64,000 nucleotides of DNA, from positions 62,001-126,000 of the forward strand of contig JAADVB010000007.1 in the NCBI GenBank assembly GCA_023334545.1, in the 5' to 3' direction. The notes under the pieces were generated by a model that was not told where the DNA came from, ran no database searches, and worked only from the letters and a program-made list of their open reading frames with translations. This DNA is from Salisapilia sapeloensis (Eukaryota; Oomycota; Peronosporomycetes; Peronosporales; Salisapiliaceae). A program made the translations under genes and the position numbers. Shown here piece by piece: positions 20,862 to 31,122 of this stretch (its first letter is position 1; the number at the start of each line of letters is the position of its first letter).

Positions 20862-22785
20862 TTATTCGCAAGCAAGCTTTGAATCGAAGCTGCTCAGGGT
20901 AATTCCGAAGGCTTGAAGAGGGCAAAGTGGCCAACGGAAATCCATCGTAAAGAGATCTTTACCAACTCGGCCAAACTGAAGTACAACAGTCTCTTGATCT
21001 TCAGGTGTTACAAGTTGGAAGTTCTTCACGGAAGCCATCGTGACCCGTCCATTAAAGTTGAGGACATACGCGCAGACTTGATCGTTCCAACGTGGAGGCT
21101 TGTTGATCAGATAGGTCAGGTTCGTGTGGTCCTGCTCTTTGCATTTCTGGACCATTTCTCCATCCCTCGTCATCGGCTTCCACGCCATATAGCTGTTGTC
21201 CTCTTTCACTCGTGGCACGCAGACCTTCATCTTCCGTGGCCCACGGTGTCCAAGCACATTTGCAGAGTACAGTGCAATACCTAGCTCTTCGCGAACGTTC
21301 GCCGCCGTTGCTCCAGGTTCCTTCGGACTCACTCCATTATCGTATATAGTGAATTCAGTACCGAGGAAGTTGGAGCGTAGCTTTCCCAAAAAGTTGTCGC
21401 TTCCGTGGCGCGTTAGGTCTCCACGCTGCATGGAAATTAAGTAGTTACTCGTGCGGTTCTTCGCTCGTTTCTTTGCTGTGAGTAGGAATCGATCTCCGTC
21501 TTTCAAATAGAGACAGTACTCAGGGAAGACTTTATTCGCCCCAGATTTGTTGCGCTCAATGTAGCATTCAACGATATCATTCGCCTTGGGAACTGGTTTC
21601 GTCAAGAATGTGCGCATATCAGTGATATCAATTCTCTTCCTGGCTTTAGTTTCATCTTTGCCTTTTGACAAGTTTCGGCGTTCCTTGTGATTTCCACGCC
21701 GACCACGGCTACTATCATCATCTCTACGATCAGGAGAATCTGGGGAGCGAGAATAAGAGCGCGATTGCGATCGGCGAGGGGATGCTGACGAGGACCTTGA
21801 TCTTGAGCGTGAACGTGAGCGTGACTCAGAAGAATACCGATCGCGACCTCTTCCACTCTACGATGTGATAACAGGATTATCACTCATTTTCATAAAACGT
21901 AATTTGCTATGATACTGTATTGTTACCTTACGAGAGTCCTCTTTGCCACTGGATGTATAGCGAGTATTTTGTTAGTACGGAAGCATCGAATTGTCTATAT
22001 AAATAGCATTGGCTTACCGTCCTAAGTGTCGTGGAGGAGTATGCTGACGTTTCTTTATACGCGCTTCACGCTCTCTACTAGCACTACGATCACGATTGTC
22101 ACGAGAATAGCTTTGCACTTTGTTGCCTGTGCGCTCTCGGCTGTGATCCCGATCGCGTCGACCCCTTTCACGACTGCGGTCTTTCCGATACTCTCGACTA
22201 CCACGATCGTCGCGACGATCTCGATCGTTTCGACTATATCCGCTACGATTCGCGTACTCATCGTTATCTTCCTCTAGACGTCGGCTTGAAGAAGGTTCAT
22301 TCATGTTACGACGAGGTCGACTAGAACGGCCGAAAGGATCATCGTCTCGGTCATCGTCTCGTCCAAAGCGTCTACAACATACTTTCAGCAAAGGGCCATA
22401 ATGAAGTTTACAGTAACCACAAGCTGACGTACGTTGGGTTATCATCAACATCAGTGGAGCGAGGGGCTGAAAAGTTTCTTGGCATGGATGAGCGGACGAC
22501 ACCTCCACCCAGTCTCTCTTGTAACTTCTTCTTTTGCAAGTCTCGCTGGTGCTCAATTACACTAGAGCGCGACCCACTCAAGTATGCATCCGTGCCATCT
22601 AAATCCACCACTTCGTCCTCTCTCGAACGACCGCCAGAGTGACTCCCAGGACGCCCGCTACGACGGTCATCTAGATCCAGCGTTTCAATTTTGTCAGACA
22701 AACTCTCTTTCTGTTCTTCCATGTCATCGTGTCTTCCCCGACGAGAGGATCGAGGCGAGTCCTCGAAATCGTCTTTCATAAACAT
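20862..22785 (-). CDS. Tubby-like protein with SR-rich N-terminal region
   Basis: Four exons on the minus strand: 22433-22785, 22018-22371, 21927-21948 and 20862-21857; introns of 61, 69 and 69 nt, including a 22-nt micro-exon; 574 aa. The last 250 residues are a complete tubby domain: FLGKLRSNFLGTEFTIYDNG, ELGIALYSANVLGHRGPRKM, then the signatures NFNGRVTMASVKNFQL and FGRVGKDLFTMDFRWPLCP, ending SFDSKLACE. Tubby/TULP domains bind PI(4,5)P2 and carry membrane cargo into cilia. The first 300 residues are acidic, then Arg/Ser/Asp dipeptide-rich (RSRERGRRDRDHSRER type), which looks like a nuclear-speckle SR domain. All splices keep phase, supporting one protein rather than two genes. The combination is unusual. 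Confidence 0.88.
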
Positions 22786-23066
22786 TTTACTTTACTTGCT
22801 TTAGTCTCAACACGTAAAAGGCGTGAGCTACAGGGAGAAAACGAAAGTGGAGAGAGGTTACAGGAGAAAACGATTTCTGAAAATAGCTTGAATCGTTGTT
22901 AAGATCTCGCATCCGTTTCAATCTATTGTGAGTAAAGAAGATGATGCCTGTTTCTGGAGAGAAAGTGAAGGATAGTAGATTGATTCTTGGCTACGAGAAA
23001 AATAAACGCAAGGCGCATTTTAAAGCAAACATGATCATATTGCATCTGAATTAGCATCCTTTGTCT

Positions 23067-26000
23067 TTACTCACTACCATCATCGTCCTCCGTTGTCATC
23101 GTTTTCGTGGTATTCGAAGTGTCACTACTTGTACCTCCAGCGCCATACTGAGTAGCGCAGTAGAGACCACCAAACTGCGAGAAGGAGTTTTCAGGGCAAT
23201 CGAAGCATTCTAAATTCCCCTCCTTGCTGAAGAACAAGTACTGGTTGATCTTACAGCATCGTTTTCCAGCGCCTGAGGTTGCCTTCGTACTAGATCTCGT
23301 ACTGTCGTCATCTTCATCCTCGCTAGAAGATGCAGTTGTGGTAGACCCTTCACTGTCATCATCGTCATCTTCATCTGAAGATGCACTAGCGGTCGAGGTC
23401 ATAGCCTCACCATCTTCATCCTTGTCTGAAGGTGCGCTCGTGCTAGTTGTCGCAGCACCACTCTCTTCACTCCTGAGCGAAGATGCAGCCTTGCTCGATC
23501 TTGCAGATTGATTATCTTCGAACTTTTCTGAAGATGCACTCGTTCCAGACCCTTCACTTTCTTCACCTCTGAGCGAAGGTGCCTTCGTGGTAGGTTCAGC
23601 AGAATTTTCTTTAACCTCGGCTGAAGGTGTTGTCTGCGCAGATCCTGCACTGTCATTTCCAGAGACAGCCTCTTCGTCCGCACCAGAATCCTCCGACTGC
23701 AATCTTCGTCGATTTACCGAGTAGACCATGACGTCGTAATCGACATAGATCAAAGCTGGTGTTGTGATTGTGTCAAAGTTGATTCTGTCACCATTCGATT
23801 CACCGAATACCGCAGTCATAGACCAGTCACTGAAGAGCGACGGCTGAATCGCTTCTTGCGCGACGTATCCGTTCTCGCCGTTTCTTTCAATGCAGTAATT
23901 TGGAATATCGTACGCGCATTCTTGATACTTATGGTCATCGCATTTCTCGTCTCCTGGCCTTTGTTCGTATTCCGTCCAGAATAGACGCTCTGGGATGTTA
24001 AACATTTTGTTATTCCGTGCCGGGCCCAGATTGGTGACGTTGCCAGACTTTACAAGGATCTGCACTGTATCACCCTCTTCGGCATAGTTAGCATACCGCG
24101 GCGGCAGTGTCACTTGGAACTTGGTGATGTAATGCACTTTGTTTTCGAGATCCGATGCCTTGTCGATCCATTTATTCGTGGCTAGCCATTCGGCCTCGTT
24201 TGTTGGGAACGAAAAGTGCACCGTTTGTCCACGCATAAGCTGATTGAAATTGATGAAAAAGCTCGAATTGCCCGACGCTTCGGAGAGACCTGTTGGGATG
24301 GTAGCCGTCCTTTTATACACATCCTCGAAGCCGTCGCTATCAGGGGTGCTTCGAATGAAGTCAATATTATCCTTTGTAATCTCCTTCTCCGCATCATAGA
24401 TGTAAGTCTTGCATTCACGTGTCGTTTCGCCGCCATTCATGTACATGCTTTGGTCACATTTCGCTCGAAGCGCCGAAATGATCTTGACCTGGTTGGCTAA
24501 CAGACCTGAAGTCACCTGCAGCGCATGGTAGTTTTGAAGTTTGTACCAACGAAGGAGATCGGTCTTGGACTTGACGTCATCATCTTTGATGATCGAGTTG
24601 ATTTCATCATCGCTCAAGGCACCATCCTCCAGATCCTTGTTGAGCATATTATCTGTGCGTTCAGTCACAGCATACTTGGCACACTCGCGCACGGTGTCAC
24701 GATATTCCTCCAAGAATGTGTCAATATTCGTGAGAGCGCTGAACATGAGGCTGCTCTTTTGCGGGAATTTCATACAGTCCAAGTTGCTTGCTCGACCAGT
24801 TTCCTCACACAAGCCAGAAGCAAGTTGCTCAATAGCTTGTTGGACACCCGCGATGGCAGTCGCGTTGGTTGCAGTCCGGTAATTAGCCACTGCTTCCGAG
24901 TAATTACTTGTGATATTCGCAAAAGCCTCGTCTGACATGTCTTTGTCATTAATCGCGTCAATAAGTGGTCTCATGACTTTTCCCATATTCATTGCCGTAT
25001 CAGTATCAGTTTTCATGCCATCGACCAAGTAGTTTAGTTGATCCTCCAAAGCGCTCGCATACGTTTTTGCCTTTTGGTTGTCAATTACCCTTATACCGTT
25101 CTGGATAGTATTCTTAACGCCATTGATAACATCACCTATTGGGCCCAAACCCGTCTCCTCTTGACTTTTGACACCAGACTTGGCCGATTTAAAGTCGAGA
25201 GCGATATTCACGATGTTCATCACGCCTTCAAAAATCTGATTCAAGTCGGCTTTCAACTTGATGCTGTCCACTAGCTCCATGAAGCCATCCCTGCCGTCTT
25301 TATAATCCTTTTCGGCATCCTCCACTTTATCCAGAATGTTGTCCATCTTGGCTCTCGCTACCTCCTTTTTGAATCCGTTTTTTTCTTTCATAAATTTTCG
25401 GAGTGTTGACGCAGTCGTTTTGATGTTGTCCTGATATGCCTTCATCTCTTTCGTGACATCCGTCTTCACCACGTCCATGAGCTGATCTTTAAACTTAAAC
25501 GCTAGCTCACCAAATTCACCCACGCTTTTAAACAGTTCGGAATGAATCGACAAGTAATCACTTTTTGTTGCCAGCGTATCCAGATACTCGTTGACGTCCG
25601 ATTCTGTCCATTCCTGCAGGTCCGTCGGGATGTCCGGATTGACTGACGCACTTTGCTTCGTAGCAAAGTTGTTGACTTGCTGGAAGATGTGCGGCAGTAG
25701 ACACAAGTTTATCTTGAATCCTTTTCCAGCACACAAGGTTGATACAAAGTCCATCAGTTCCTTCGTTCCATTGTTCGAACCCATCTCATGAATCTTTTTC
25801 AAATTGGAGCTACTCACACCATTGGAACTGGCCATGATGGCATCTTGCAACTTGGATAGGATCGGATTGGCAACTCCTTCACCCACGTTCCCATCCTTTG
25901 ATAAAAAGTCTGCTGAGAAGTCTTCAGTGATACCAGCATTCGCGAGGATAGCCATTTGAACGATCGAGTGTATCCCGATCGATTCATTCACTTTGTTTTC

Positions 26001-27341
26001 CACAATCGGCGTGAACCAAAACTCTCCAGGAACTGTTTCATCCCGAAGTTGAGTCAAGTTTTCGGAATTCAATCTGTTGTATAAGACTCGAGTGTGATTC
26101 ACCTTCTCTGCAAAGGTCCAGTCTTCACGCGCGTTGGCTAGGAACGCCGATGCATACAAGTGTTTGGCCATTAGGTCAAATTCGTTATCGTTATCACTGA
26201 CGACGAGGCTTTCATCGTTTTCATAGTCGATCATTTTCTGTTGGGTAACGATGCAACGAGCAAACGCATCCGTAGTGCTTTTGGGCTCGTATCCATTCTT
26301 GATAAAGCTGTCCATCACAACTGTCCAATTGAGATAATCTCCATTCGAAACGACATTTTCACGTGCCAGCTCACGTATCTGAAACTTCTCGCAAATATCC
26401 TCGCCAAGGGATCCAAACTTGTCCTGGTACGTTTCGTTCAGCCTCCTTGAAATCAATTGGAACGTTGTTCGCAAAGCAAGCTTCATGGAGTCCGTCGTGC
26501 CATTGCTACTCTGGAACTTGTTGAACGAAAAGTTCTCATCAAACAGAAGTGCCATTGCAAGGTCGTAGGCGATCCAACGTGACGCGAGCTTTCCTCCGTT
26601 TTCAAGCGTAGACTTGCGATAGCCAAGCATACGAGCATCCAACTCATGAATCTTGGATCTAGCTTCTTCTCCATCTGTGCCTACAGGAAACAAATACGAG
26701 CGATAGGTGATGGCAGGAGAGCCTTTCCATTCACCATCAATGAGCGAAATAGCATCGCCTTGGCTAATCAACAAGGCGATGTCTTCATCCTTAAACTTGT
26801 ACACCCTGAACATGGTTGCGCTCTCTTCCGTCGCATACGCTCCGATCACAGGCTTTTCAGGATCAATAGCTCCGTCGTAGGCAAAAAACTCATCGTCTCC
26901 ACCCTTCATCAAAATGTCACCGTTTGGGCCTTTCCCAATCAGTTGCACATACATGGACTTTGTTTCGCTGCTACTGGCCTCCTTGTCGCCTGGTACCAAG
27001 TTGTACATCTTGTAATCATCACCCATGGCGGAAAAAGCGAACATTGCGCCTTTTTTGAAAGCGGATAACTCACCGGTAGTGGTTAAAAGTTCCCATCCAG
27101 ACCATTCACCAGTGTCATCACCTTCTGGGGAAATTATGTTCGGATTTTCTTCAATTTTGTCGAGATTGGCGGTATCAAGCGTGCTGCCCGAGCTACTACT
27201 CACGGCATCATCGCTATCTTCATCACCCGCAGAGAGGGTCGTATCGGCGTCGCTACCACTGCCCGATTGTGCCCACGCAATCGACATTGCGACGTAGTAA
27301 AGCAACGCTAGTAGATATATCCGAGATTTCATGGCGACCAT
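23067..27341 (-). CDS. Giant secreted protein of unknown function
   Basis: Single exon of 4275 bp, 1424 aa. The N-terminal KSRIYLLALLYYVAMSIAWA is a signal peptide. It is followed by an acidic Ser-rich linker, then WSGWELLTTTGELSAFKKG and about 1000 residues of mostly helical, Lys/Asp-rich sequence with many N-glycosylation sequons. Residues about 1030-1210 contain a Cys-bearing segment (CDDHKYQECAYDIPNYC). About 140 residues of acidic Ser/Thr repeats follow, then a compact C-terminal Cys module (RCCKINQYLFF...ECFDCPENSF...YC). No transmembrane segment is evident, so it is probably extracellular or wall-associated. ATGs at 27341 and 27332 both precede the signal peptide. I do not recognise the family. 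The length without an intron and the composition suggest a surface or matrix protein (inference). Confidence 0.72.
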   Translation of the reverse strand: MVAMKSRIYLLALLYYVAMSIAWAQSGSGSDADTTLSAGDEDSDDAVSSSSGSTLDTANLDKIEENPNIISPEGDDTGEWSGWELLTTTGELSAFKKGAMFAFSAMGDDYKMYNLVPGDKEASSSETKSMYVQLIGKGPNGDILMKGGDDEFFAYDGAIDPEKPVIGAYATEESATMFRVYKFKDEDIALLISQGDAISLIDGEWKGSPAITYRSYLFPVGTDGEEARSKIHELDARMLGYRKSTLENGGKLASRWIAYDLAMALLFDENFSFNKFQSSNGTTDSMKLALRTTFQLISRRLNETYQDKFGSLGEDICEKFQIRELARENVVSNGDYLNWTVVMDSFIKNGYEPKSTTDAFARCIVTQQKMIDYENDESLVVSDNDNEFDLMAKHLYASAFLANAREDWTFAEKVNHTRVLYNRLNSENLTQLRDETVPGEFWFTPIVENKVNESIGIHSIVQMAILANAGITEDFSADFLSKDGNVGEGVANPILSKLQDAIMASSNGVSSSNLKKIHEMGSNNGTKELMDFVSTLCAGKGFKINLCLLPHIFQQVNNFATKQSASVNPDIPTDLQEWTESDVNEYLDTLATKSDYLSIHSELFKSVGEFGELAFKFKDQLMDVVKTDVTKEMKAYQDNIKTTASTLRKFMKEKNGFKKEVARAKMDNILDKVEDAEKDYKDGRDGFMELVDSIKLKADLNQIFEGVMNIVNIALDFKSAKSGVKSQEETGLGPIGDVINGVKNTIQNGIRVIDNQKAKTYASALEDQLNYLVDGMKTDTDTAMNMGKVMRPLIDAINDKDMSDEAFANITSNYSEAVANYRTATNATAIAGVQQAIEQLASGLCEETGRASNLDCMKFPQKSSLMFSALTNIDTFLEEYRDTVRECAKYAVTERTDNMLNKDLEDGALSDDEINSIIKDDDVKSKTDLLRWYKLQNYHALQVTSGLLANQVKIISALRAKCDQSMYMNGGETTRECKTYIYDAEKEITKDNIDFIRSTPDSDGFEDVYKRTATIPTGLSEASGNSSFFINFNQLMRGQTVHFSFPTNEAEWLATNKWIDKASDLENKVHYITKFQVTLPPRYANYAEEGDTVQILVKSGNVTNLGPARNNKMFNIPERLFWTEYEQRPGDEKCDDHKYQECAYDIPNYCIERNGENGYVAQEAIQPSLFSDWSMTAVFGESNGDRINFDTITTPALIYVDYDVMVYSVNRRRLQSEDSGADEEAVSGNDSAGSAQTTPSAEVKENSAEPTTKAPSLRGEESEGSGTSASSEKFEDNQSARSSKAASSLRSEESGAATTSTSAPSDKDEDGEAMTSTASASSDEDDDDDSEGSTTTASSSEDEDDDSTRSSTKATSGAGKRCCKINQYLFFSKEGNLECFDCPENSFSQFGGLYCATQYGAGGTSSDTSNTTKTMTTEDDDGSE
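23260..23700 (-). repeat. Imperfect acidic Ser/Thr repeats in the giant secreted protein
   Basis: Degenerate units of about 15-25 residues alternate Ser/Thr/Ala runs with acidic clusters and recurrent SLR-S/G-EES segments. They are coded by variants of TCATCnTCATCTTC (plus-strand view). The region looks disordered and possibly heavily O-glycosylated or phosphorylated. Confidence 0.65.
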
Positions 27342-27799
27342 GCTGTCCGATGAATCAAAAGTAGGAATGAGCTTTTTCACCAGAGGAGTCAAGTTGATGC
27401 CAGCTCAGAAGCACTTTGAGCCACGAAGGTAGGCAGAGAAGACAAGTCATCCAGCGACGATTCCCTCCCAACTCCAAGTCATCCAGCTCAACAGCTGACG
27501 TGTTCCACGTCAGCCAAGTCGCCCAGATGGTTTCACGCAAAGTATTTTTGTATCACCTTTTGCTATTGTTTATCCGATGGACGCTTTAGGTTCCTGAGGC
27601 AACGTGTAAATCGCCAAAGTTAACACTGACACGGTGTATCGACTTGCATATGACCACCCCATTAATACGACCATCCGTGGCACCACAGGATATACTCGAA
27701 AGTTCCATTTTGCGGATAAGGGCATACACGTAATCGCATATTGGATTGTAAAACTTTCGTGTTGTAGAAAATATCCCTACAGTCATCTTTCCTTCTTTG
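27342..27799. other. Spacer between the giant secreted protein and the GNAT gene
   Basis: About 460 bp. It should hold the promoter of the secreted protein (minus strand) and the 3' end of the GNAT gene. The short open frames here lack coding character. Nothing else is seen. Confidence 0.3.
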
Positions 27800-28264
27800 C
27801 TACGTAGCATGGCGATCGGATGGCTTCTCCATGTAGCAGTGCTTGATGTTCTGCTCATAAAAAATGTCGTCTTCGTTTGGACAAGCGTATCCACATTTTT
27901 TATAAAACCCTCGGCGATGATATTGCGAGTTGAGCTGAAACAAGTCTACCTGGCTACGAAGATCGTTCTCAATGGCTTCCATGAGCTCAAACCCCAGTCG
28001 TTGTCCGCGATACTTGCCTAGTACTGCAAAGCGACCGACTTTGGCCCGCTTCTTGTCAAAGTCGAGCAGGACACGGGCGACGCCGACGTATTCATTGAGT
28101 TCATTGTGCTTGGCCAAGTAGTGGTACGTCGACGGCTCCGAGTCCTTTTCGTCCATTTGCTCATCCTTGGGTTGCTTGAATTCATCCACGAAAACTTGCA
28201 TTCGCAATTGCTCGACCATTTGCATCTCCTCTTTCGTTGTTGCTCGTACCACTGTCAGACTCAT
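27800..28264 (-). CDS. GNAT-family N-acetyltransferase
   Basis: Single exon, 154 aa. It has the GNAT fold order: MQMVEQLRMQVFVDEFKQ (strand 1/helix 1), TYHYLAKHNELNEYVGVARV, and motif A with the acetyl-CoA pyrophosphate loop VGRFAVLGKYRGQRLGFEL (Q/R-x-x-G-x-G/A form, here R-G-Q-R-L-G). A C-terminal QYHRRGFYKKCGYACP strand/helix follows, typical of the ElaA-like/YjcF group. It transfers an acetyl group from acetyl-CoA to an amine. The substrate cannot be told from sequence. Many oomycete relatives are free-standing single domains of this size, so it looks complete. Confidence 0.85.
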   Translation of the reverse strand: MSLTVVRATTKEEMQMVEQLRMQVFVDEFKQPKDEQMDEKDSEPSTYHYLAKHNELNEYVGVARVLLDFDKKRAKVGRFAVLGKYRGQRLGFELMEAIENDLRSQVDLFQLNSQYHRRGFYKKCGYACPNEDDIFYEQNIKHCYMEKPSDRHAT

Positions 28265-29552
28265 GGCTATTGAAATGTAGTGATAATGCAGCGAGTTAGT
28301 TTATGAGACTTGCGTGACCTCCTCTTGCCACTACATGCCGTTTTATCCATCCCATCGACCTGATGCGATGAGCAGAGTTCCATATGTGGCGTTTGTGGCA
28401 TACAATGTAAAGTCGTACGTGAATATCTATGTCGAGTGCGTCTTGCGCTAGAGGTCTTTCAGCACTATACACTACTGTCTTTGGATACAATTAGGCTTTG
28501 CAGGCTAGCCTCATCGTACAAAGTGTCTCTTGTATTCCGCAGAGCACCGTCATCGCGATAGAAGTCTTATGAAAGTAATACATACACCGCATCAACCAAG
28601 CAATTTCCAACGTTGGTTTGATCGAACAGACTCTGTGCATCGATAGTTTGTTTGATGCGGCAAATAGTCTTAAACAGTTTGGTGCCTTGTACACGATTCG
28701 TGCAAAGTACAGTGACTACTCACTTACACCAAACCGCCATCATCGATAGATGACAAACTATACGATTAAACTTCTTCGTGACAATTACAGAGCGTCTACT
28801 AGTCATCAGAGCCCCTAAATCAGTCTTCCATACGCCTTATGTCAAGACCGATGTCCTGCATTTATATGGAACTACTATTGGAAATTTTATATTAATTTTG
28901 TTTACTTTCAACAGCGCACACAAGTTGCCTGCATGTAGTTAACAAACCGTCGCTAGAGCGTCCTTCGAGCTCATGATGCGCCTAGCTGCAATGCCAATGC
29001 TTACTCGTCATCGCATTGAAATCTGGGCAGCACGATGACAATAATATTAATTTTCTTTTCAAAAATATAATATCATTTTTATTGATTGAATTGAGTAGAT
29101 GTATTTCCATCTCGAAACTAGATGACATTAATGCGTTGTACAAAGCATCCATGGAGATTCATATGGAATGAACCTTTTAAGAGATTTAGATTTAAATAGT
29201 AAAGGAGGTGAAAATGCTTCTAGCAAGACACTTGTCTGCTGTAGTTCCATAGTATAGCAAGTACGACTCAAGTGAACACTTGTAATTTCATAGCCGCACG
29301 ATATTATCCCAAAATTTAAATATCGTCTAAGATAGCGATCACTTGACCCGATGTTCATGCATCGGTATTCCTACTAACTAACTGCAAATCTACCAGGTAT
29401 TATCAAACAACTACCGTTTCGAATGCTAGAATTCGTATAAAACTGCAAGCAAAGAGCAAGCGAAATAAGTGACGGACAGAAAAGTAGCTTATTGTCGTTT
29501 ACGATCAAAAACTACGCTTCGGCCGTCGCTGTGATGACAAAAATGATGAAGT
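28265..29552. other. Long intergenic stretch without a recognisable gene
   Basis: About 1.3 kb, AT-rich in its right half (homopolymer-rich around 28870-29110). Open frames on the minus strand (28296-28490, 28491-28694, 29128-29358) are short and without recognisable motifs. I see no tRNA, repeat array or transposon end. Confidence 0.3.
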
Positions 29553-30785
29553 CTATTTCAATATCGCACAAATGACAATCGGTTTGAACGTCTTCCCAGC
29601 ACTATTCACAACCGCAACATCCTTTGTCTCTCGGCCGATTTTATCATACCGCACTTTATTACCGTGCAGACCATGGACACCATCAAACGCAAGCTTTGCA
29701 TGAACTGGGGAAGTAAAAGTGACCATGCATGAACCATGCTTGGACTTGTCTTTGTACTGCACAGGCTCGACGGCTACAGGTGCCACTTTGCCATTCTGTA
29801 CAAAAAAGTTTTCGATATCGAGGCTCGAAACACCTTTTGCAATGCGATGGACACGCAGCCGATTTGACCAGTTCCGTCGACGGTCGTCCTTTTCATTACT
29901 AGGCTTGGATGCCCTGACACCATGCAGCTCTTCGTATGAAGGAATGATGGCACCACTTGCATGGTAGACTGCATGCTTGGCAGCGAGCATGGATGCTTGT
30001 GCGTCGATGGCACTGTCATGTCCGTCCGGCATTTCGAATTCAAGCAAATGTTTTGTTAGACACTTTAGTCCTGGGAACCGATGCTTTGCAGGACCTTCGC
30101 GTCTGCGAAAGATGAGCGACGTGTCGATCACTCGATCGTGTTGAATGCGGAGACTGCTTAAATCGCCATGGACGGAATGGCCGACGACAATCGTGTCTGC
30201 ATCAATGAACTTAAGCAGGTATTTCTGAGCTTTGTGAACTGAGATCTGGGAAGTAGCAATCTGATCAAGCGATATGCCATGGATGTCAGTCTTCGGATCG
30301 ACTATGCGATGGCCGGGTTCTGGCTGATGGACGATCAAATCTGCAAGAATGCTTCGAATCATATCTTCTCCGTCAACTACGGACACTCGGCAAAGTGAAT
30401 TCGACACTTTGGTTTTGCTCTCGAGCTCCAGCGTAACGCACATTTCACAATCGATCGCAACAATCCGCTTCCACGTCGCTTTTTTCGTCTTGTGCTTTTT
30501 CGTCGTCACCCATCCAGCGGCTTTAGAAGCATTCGGAAAGGAGAACTTCTTTTCAAAGCTCTCATCTTCTTTGGTCAATGCAACCAACTTTTCCCACTCC
30601 TCCATGTCGGGATCGGCACTCAAGTCATCCGTAAGGAGGTCGAGCATTCGCTGCTTGGCAAAAGCTGACACTTCTGCTAATCGCTGTTTCTTCGATTTGG
30701 AATTTTGAGCATTGGATAGAAGAGATGCATTTTCTGTAGAAGCAACTTGAGACTGCAATGACCGTTTCTTGGACTCTTTCGGCAT
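29553..30785 (-). CDS. DEDDh RNA exonuclease (REX1/REX3-like) with C-terminal RRM
   Basis: Single exon, 410 aa from MPKESKKR. The frame continues upstream to 30941 with an ATG at 30917, so a longer product is possible. The exonuclease domain has RIVAIDCEMCVT (Exo I, catalytic D and E), GHSVHGDLSSLRI (Exo II) and GHDSAIDAQASMLAA (Exo III, with the DEDDh His). After it comes an RRM-like fold (RVHRIAKGVSSLDIENFFV, GSCMVTFTSPVHAKLAF). The N-terminus has basic stretches (KKRSLQ, KSKKQR) suited to nuclear entry. Homologues trim the 3' ends of rRNA, tRNA and snRNA. The RRM suggests own RNA recognition. A metazoan REX1-domain/RRM combination (REXO5/NEF-sp) is the closest architecture I know. Confidence 0.85.
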   Translation of the reverse strand: MPKESKKRSLQSQVASTENASLLSNAQNSKSKKQRLAEVSAFAKQRMLDLLTDDLSADPDMEEWEKLVALTKEDESFEKKFSFPNASKAAGWVTTKKHKTKKATWKRIVAIDCEMCVTLELESKTKVSNSLCRVSVVDGEDMIRSILADLIVHQPEPGHRIVDPKTDIHGISLDQIATSQISVHKAQKYLLKFIDADTIVVGHSVHGDLSSLRIQHDRVIDTSLIFRRREGPAKHRFPGLKCLTKHLLEFEMPDGHDSAIDAQASMLAAKHAVYHASGAIIPSYEELHGVRASKPSNEKDDRRRNWSNRLRVHRIAKGVSSLDIENFFVQNGKVAPVAVEPVQYKDKSKHGSCMVTFTSPVHAKLAFDGVHGLHGNKVRYDKIGRETKDVAVVNSAGKTFKPIVICAILK

Positions 30786-31122
30786 AATCGACTCACCTAC
30801 CTTGATGCTAGTCATCCTCGACTGGAAATGCACTTGTACCCAACCAAACGTCTCGATTTGCAGTCCTATTCTCACTTGCTTTTTGTATTTAAAAATTGCT
30901 ACATCACTGACTTCCATGATTGCCTCATCTTTATACAGCAAATTTTATTGGACAAATAAACGTTTAAGTACGGTTATTAATTGGTAAAAATAGAAACATC
31001 ATCAAAACTATGTAGTCCACCTCACTTGATGCGTCATCCGACGGACCAGAGCTATCAAATTTCGAATCCGTTCGTCCGATCCTCCGCACTCTATTTTTTT
31101 TACCTTAAGCGAGAAGATCACC
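30786..31122. promoter_or_regulatory. Divergent spacer (REX exonuclease / Ap4A phosphorylase)
   Basis: About 340 bp. The left half stays open in the exonuclease frame and may be coding or 5' UTR. The right part is an AT-rich promoter of the phosphorylase gene, with a T-run at 31092-31101 just before its ATG. Confidence 0.3.

Noticed and set aside
20644-20916. Plus-strand 90-codon frame (MKSLEANMK...) overlapping the Tubby 3' end
   Set aside because: It overlaps the conserved end of the tubby domain and has no motif or intron support. It is probably chance in a spacer.
23260-23700. Possible minisatellite or transposon-derived repeat
   Set aside because: The repeats stay in frame with a long secreted protein and vary in length, so they are coding low-complexity sequence.
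28491-28694. Short minus-strand frames in the 28.3-29.5 kb gap
   Set aside because: They are short, start with unsupported codons, and have no splice or family evidence.
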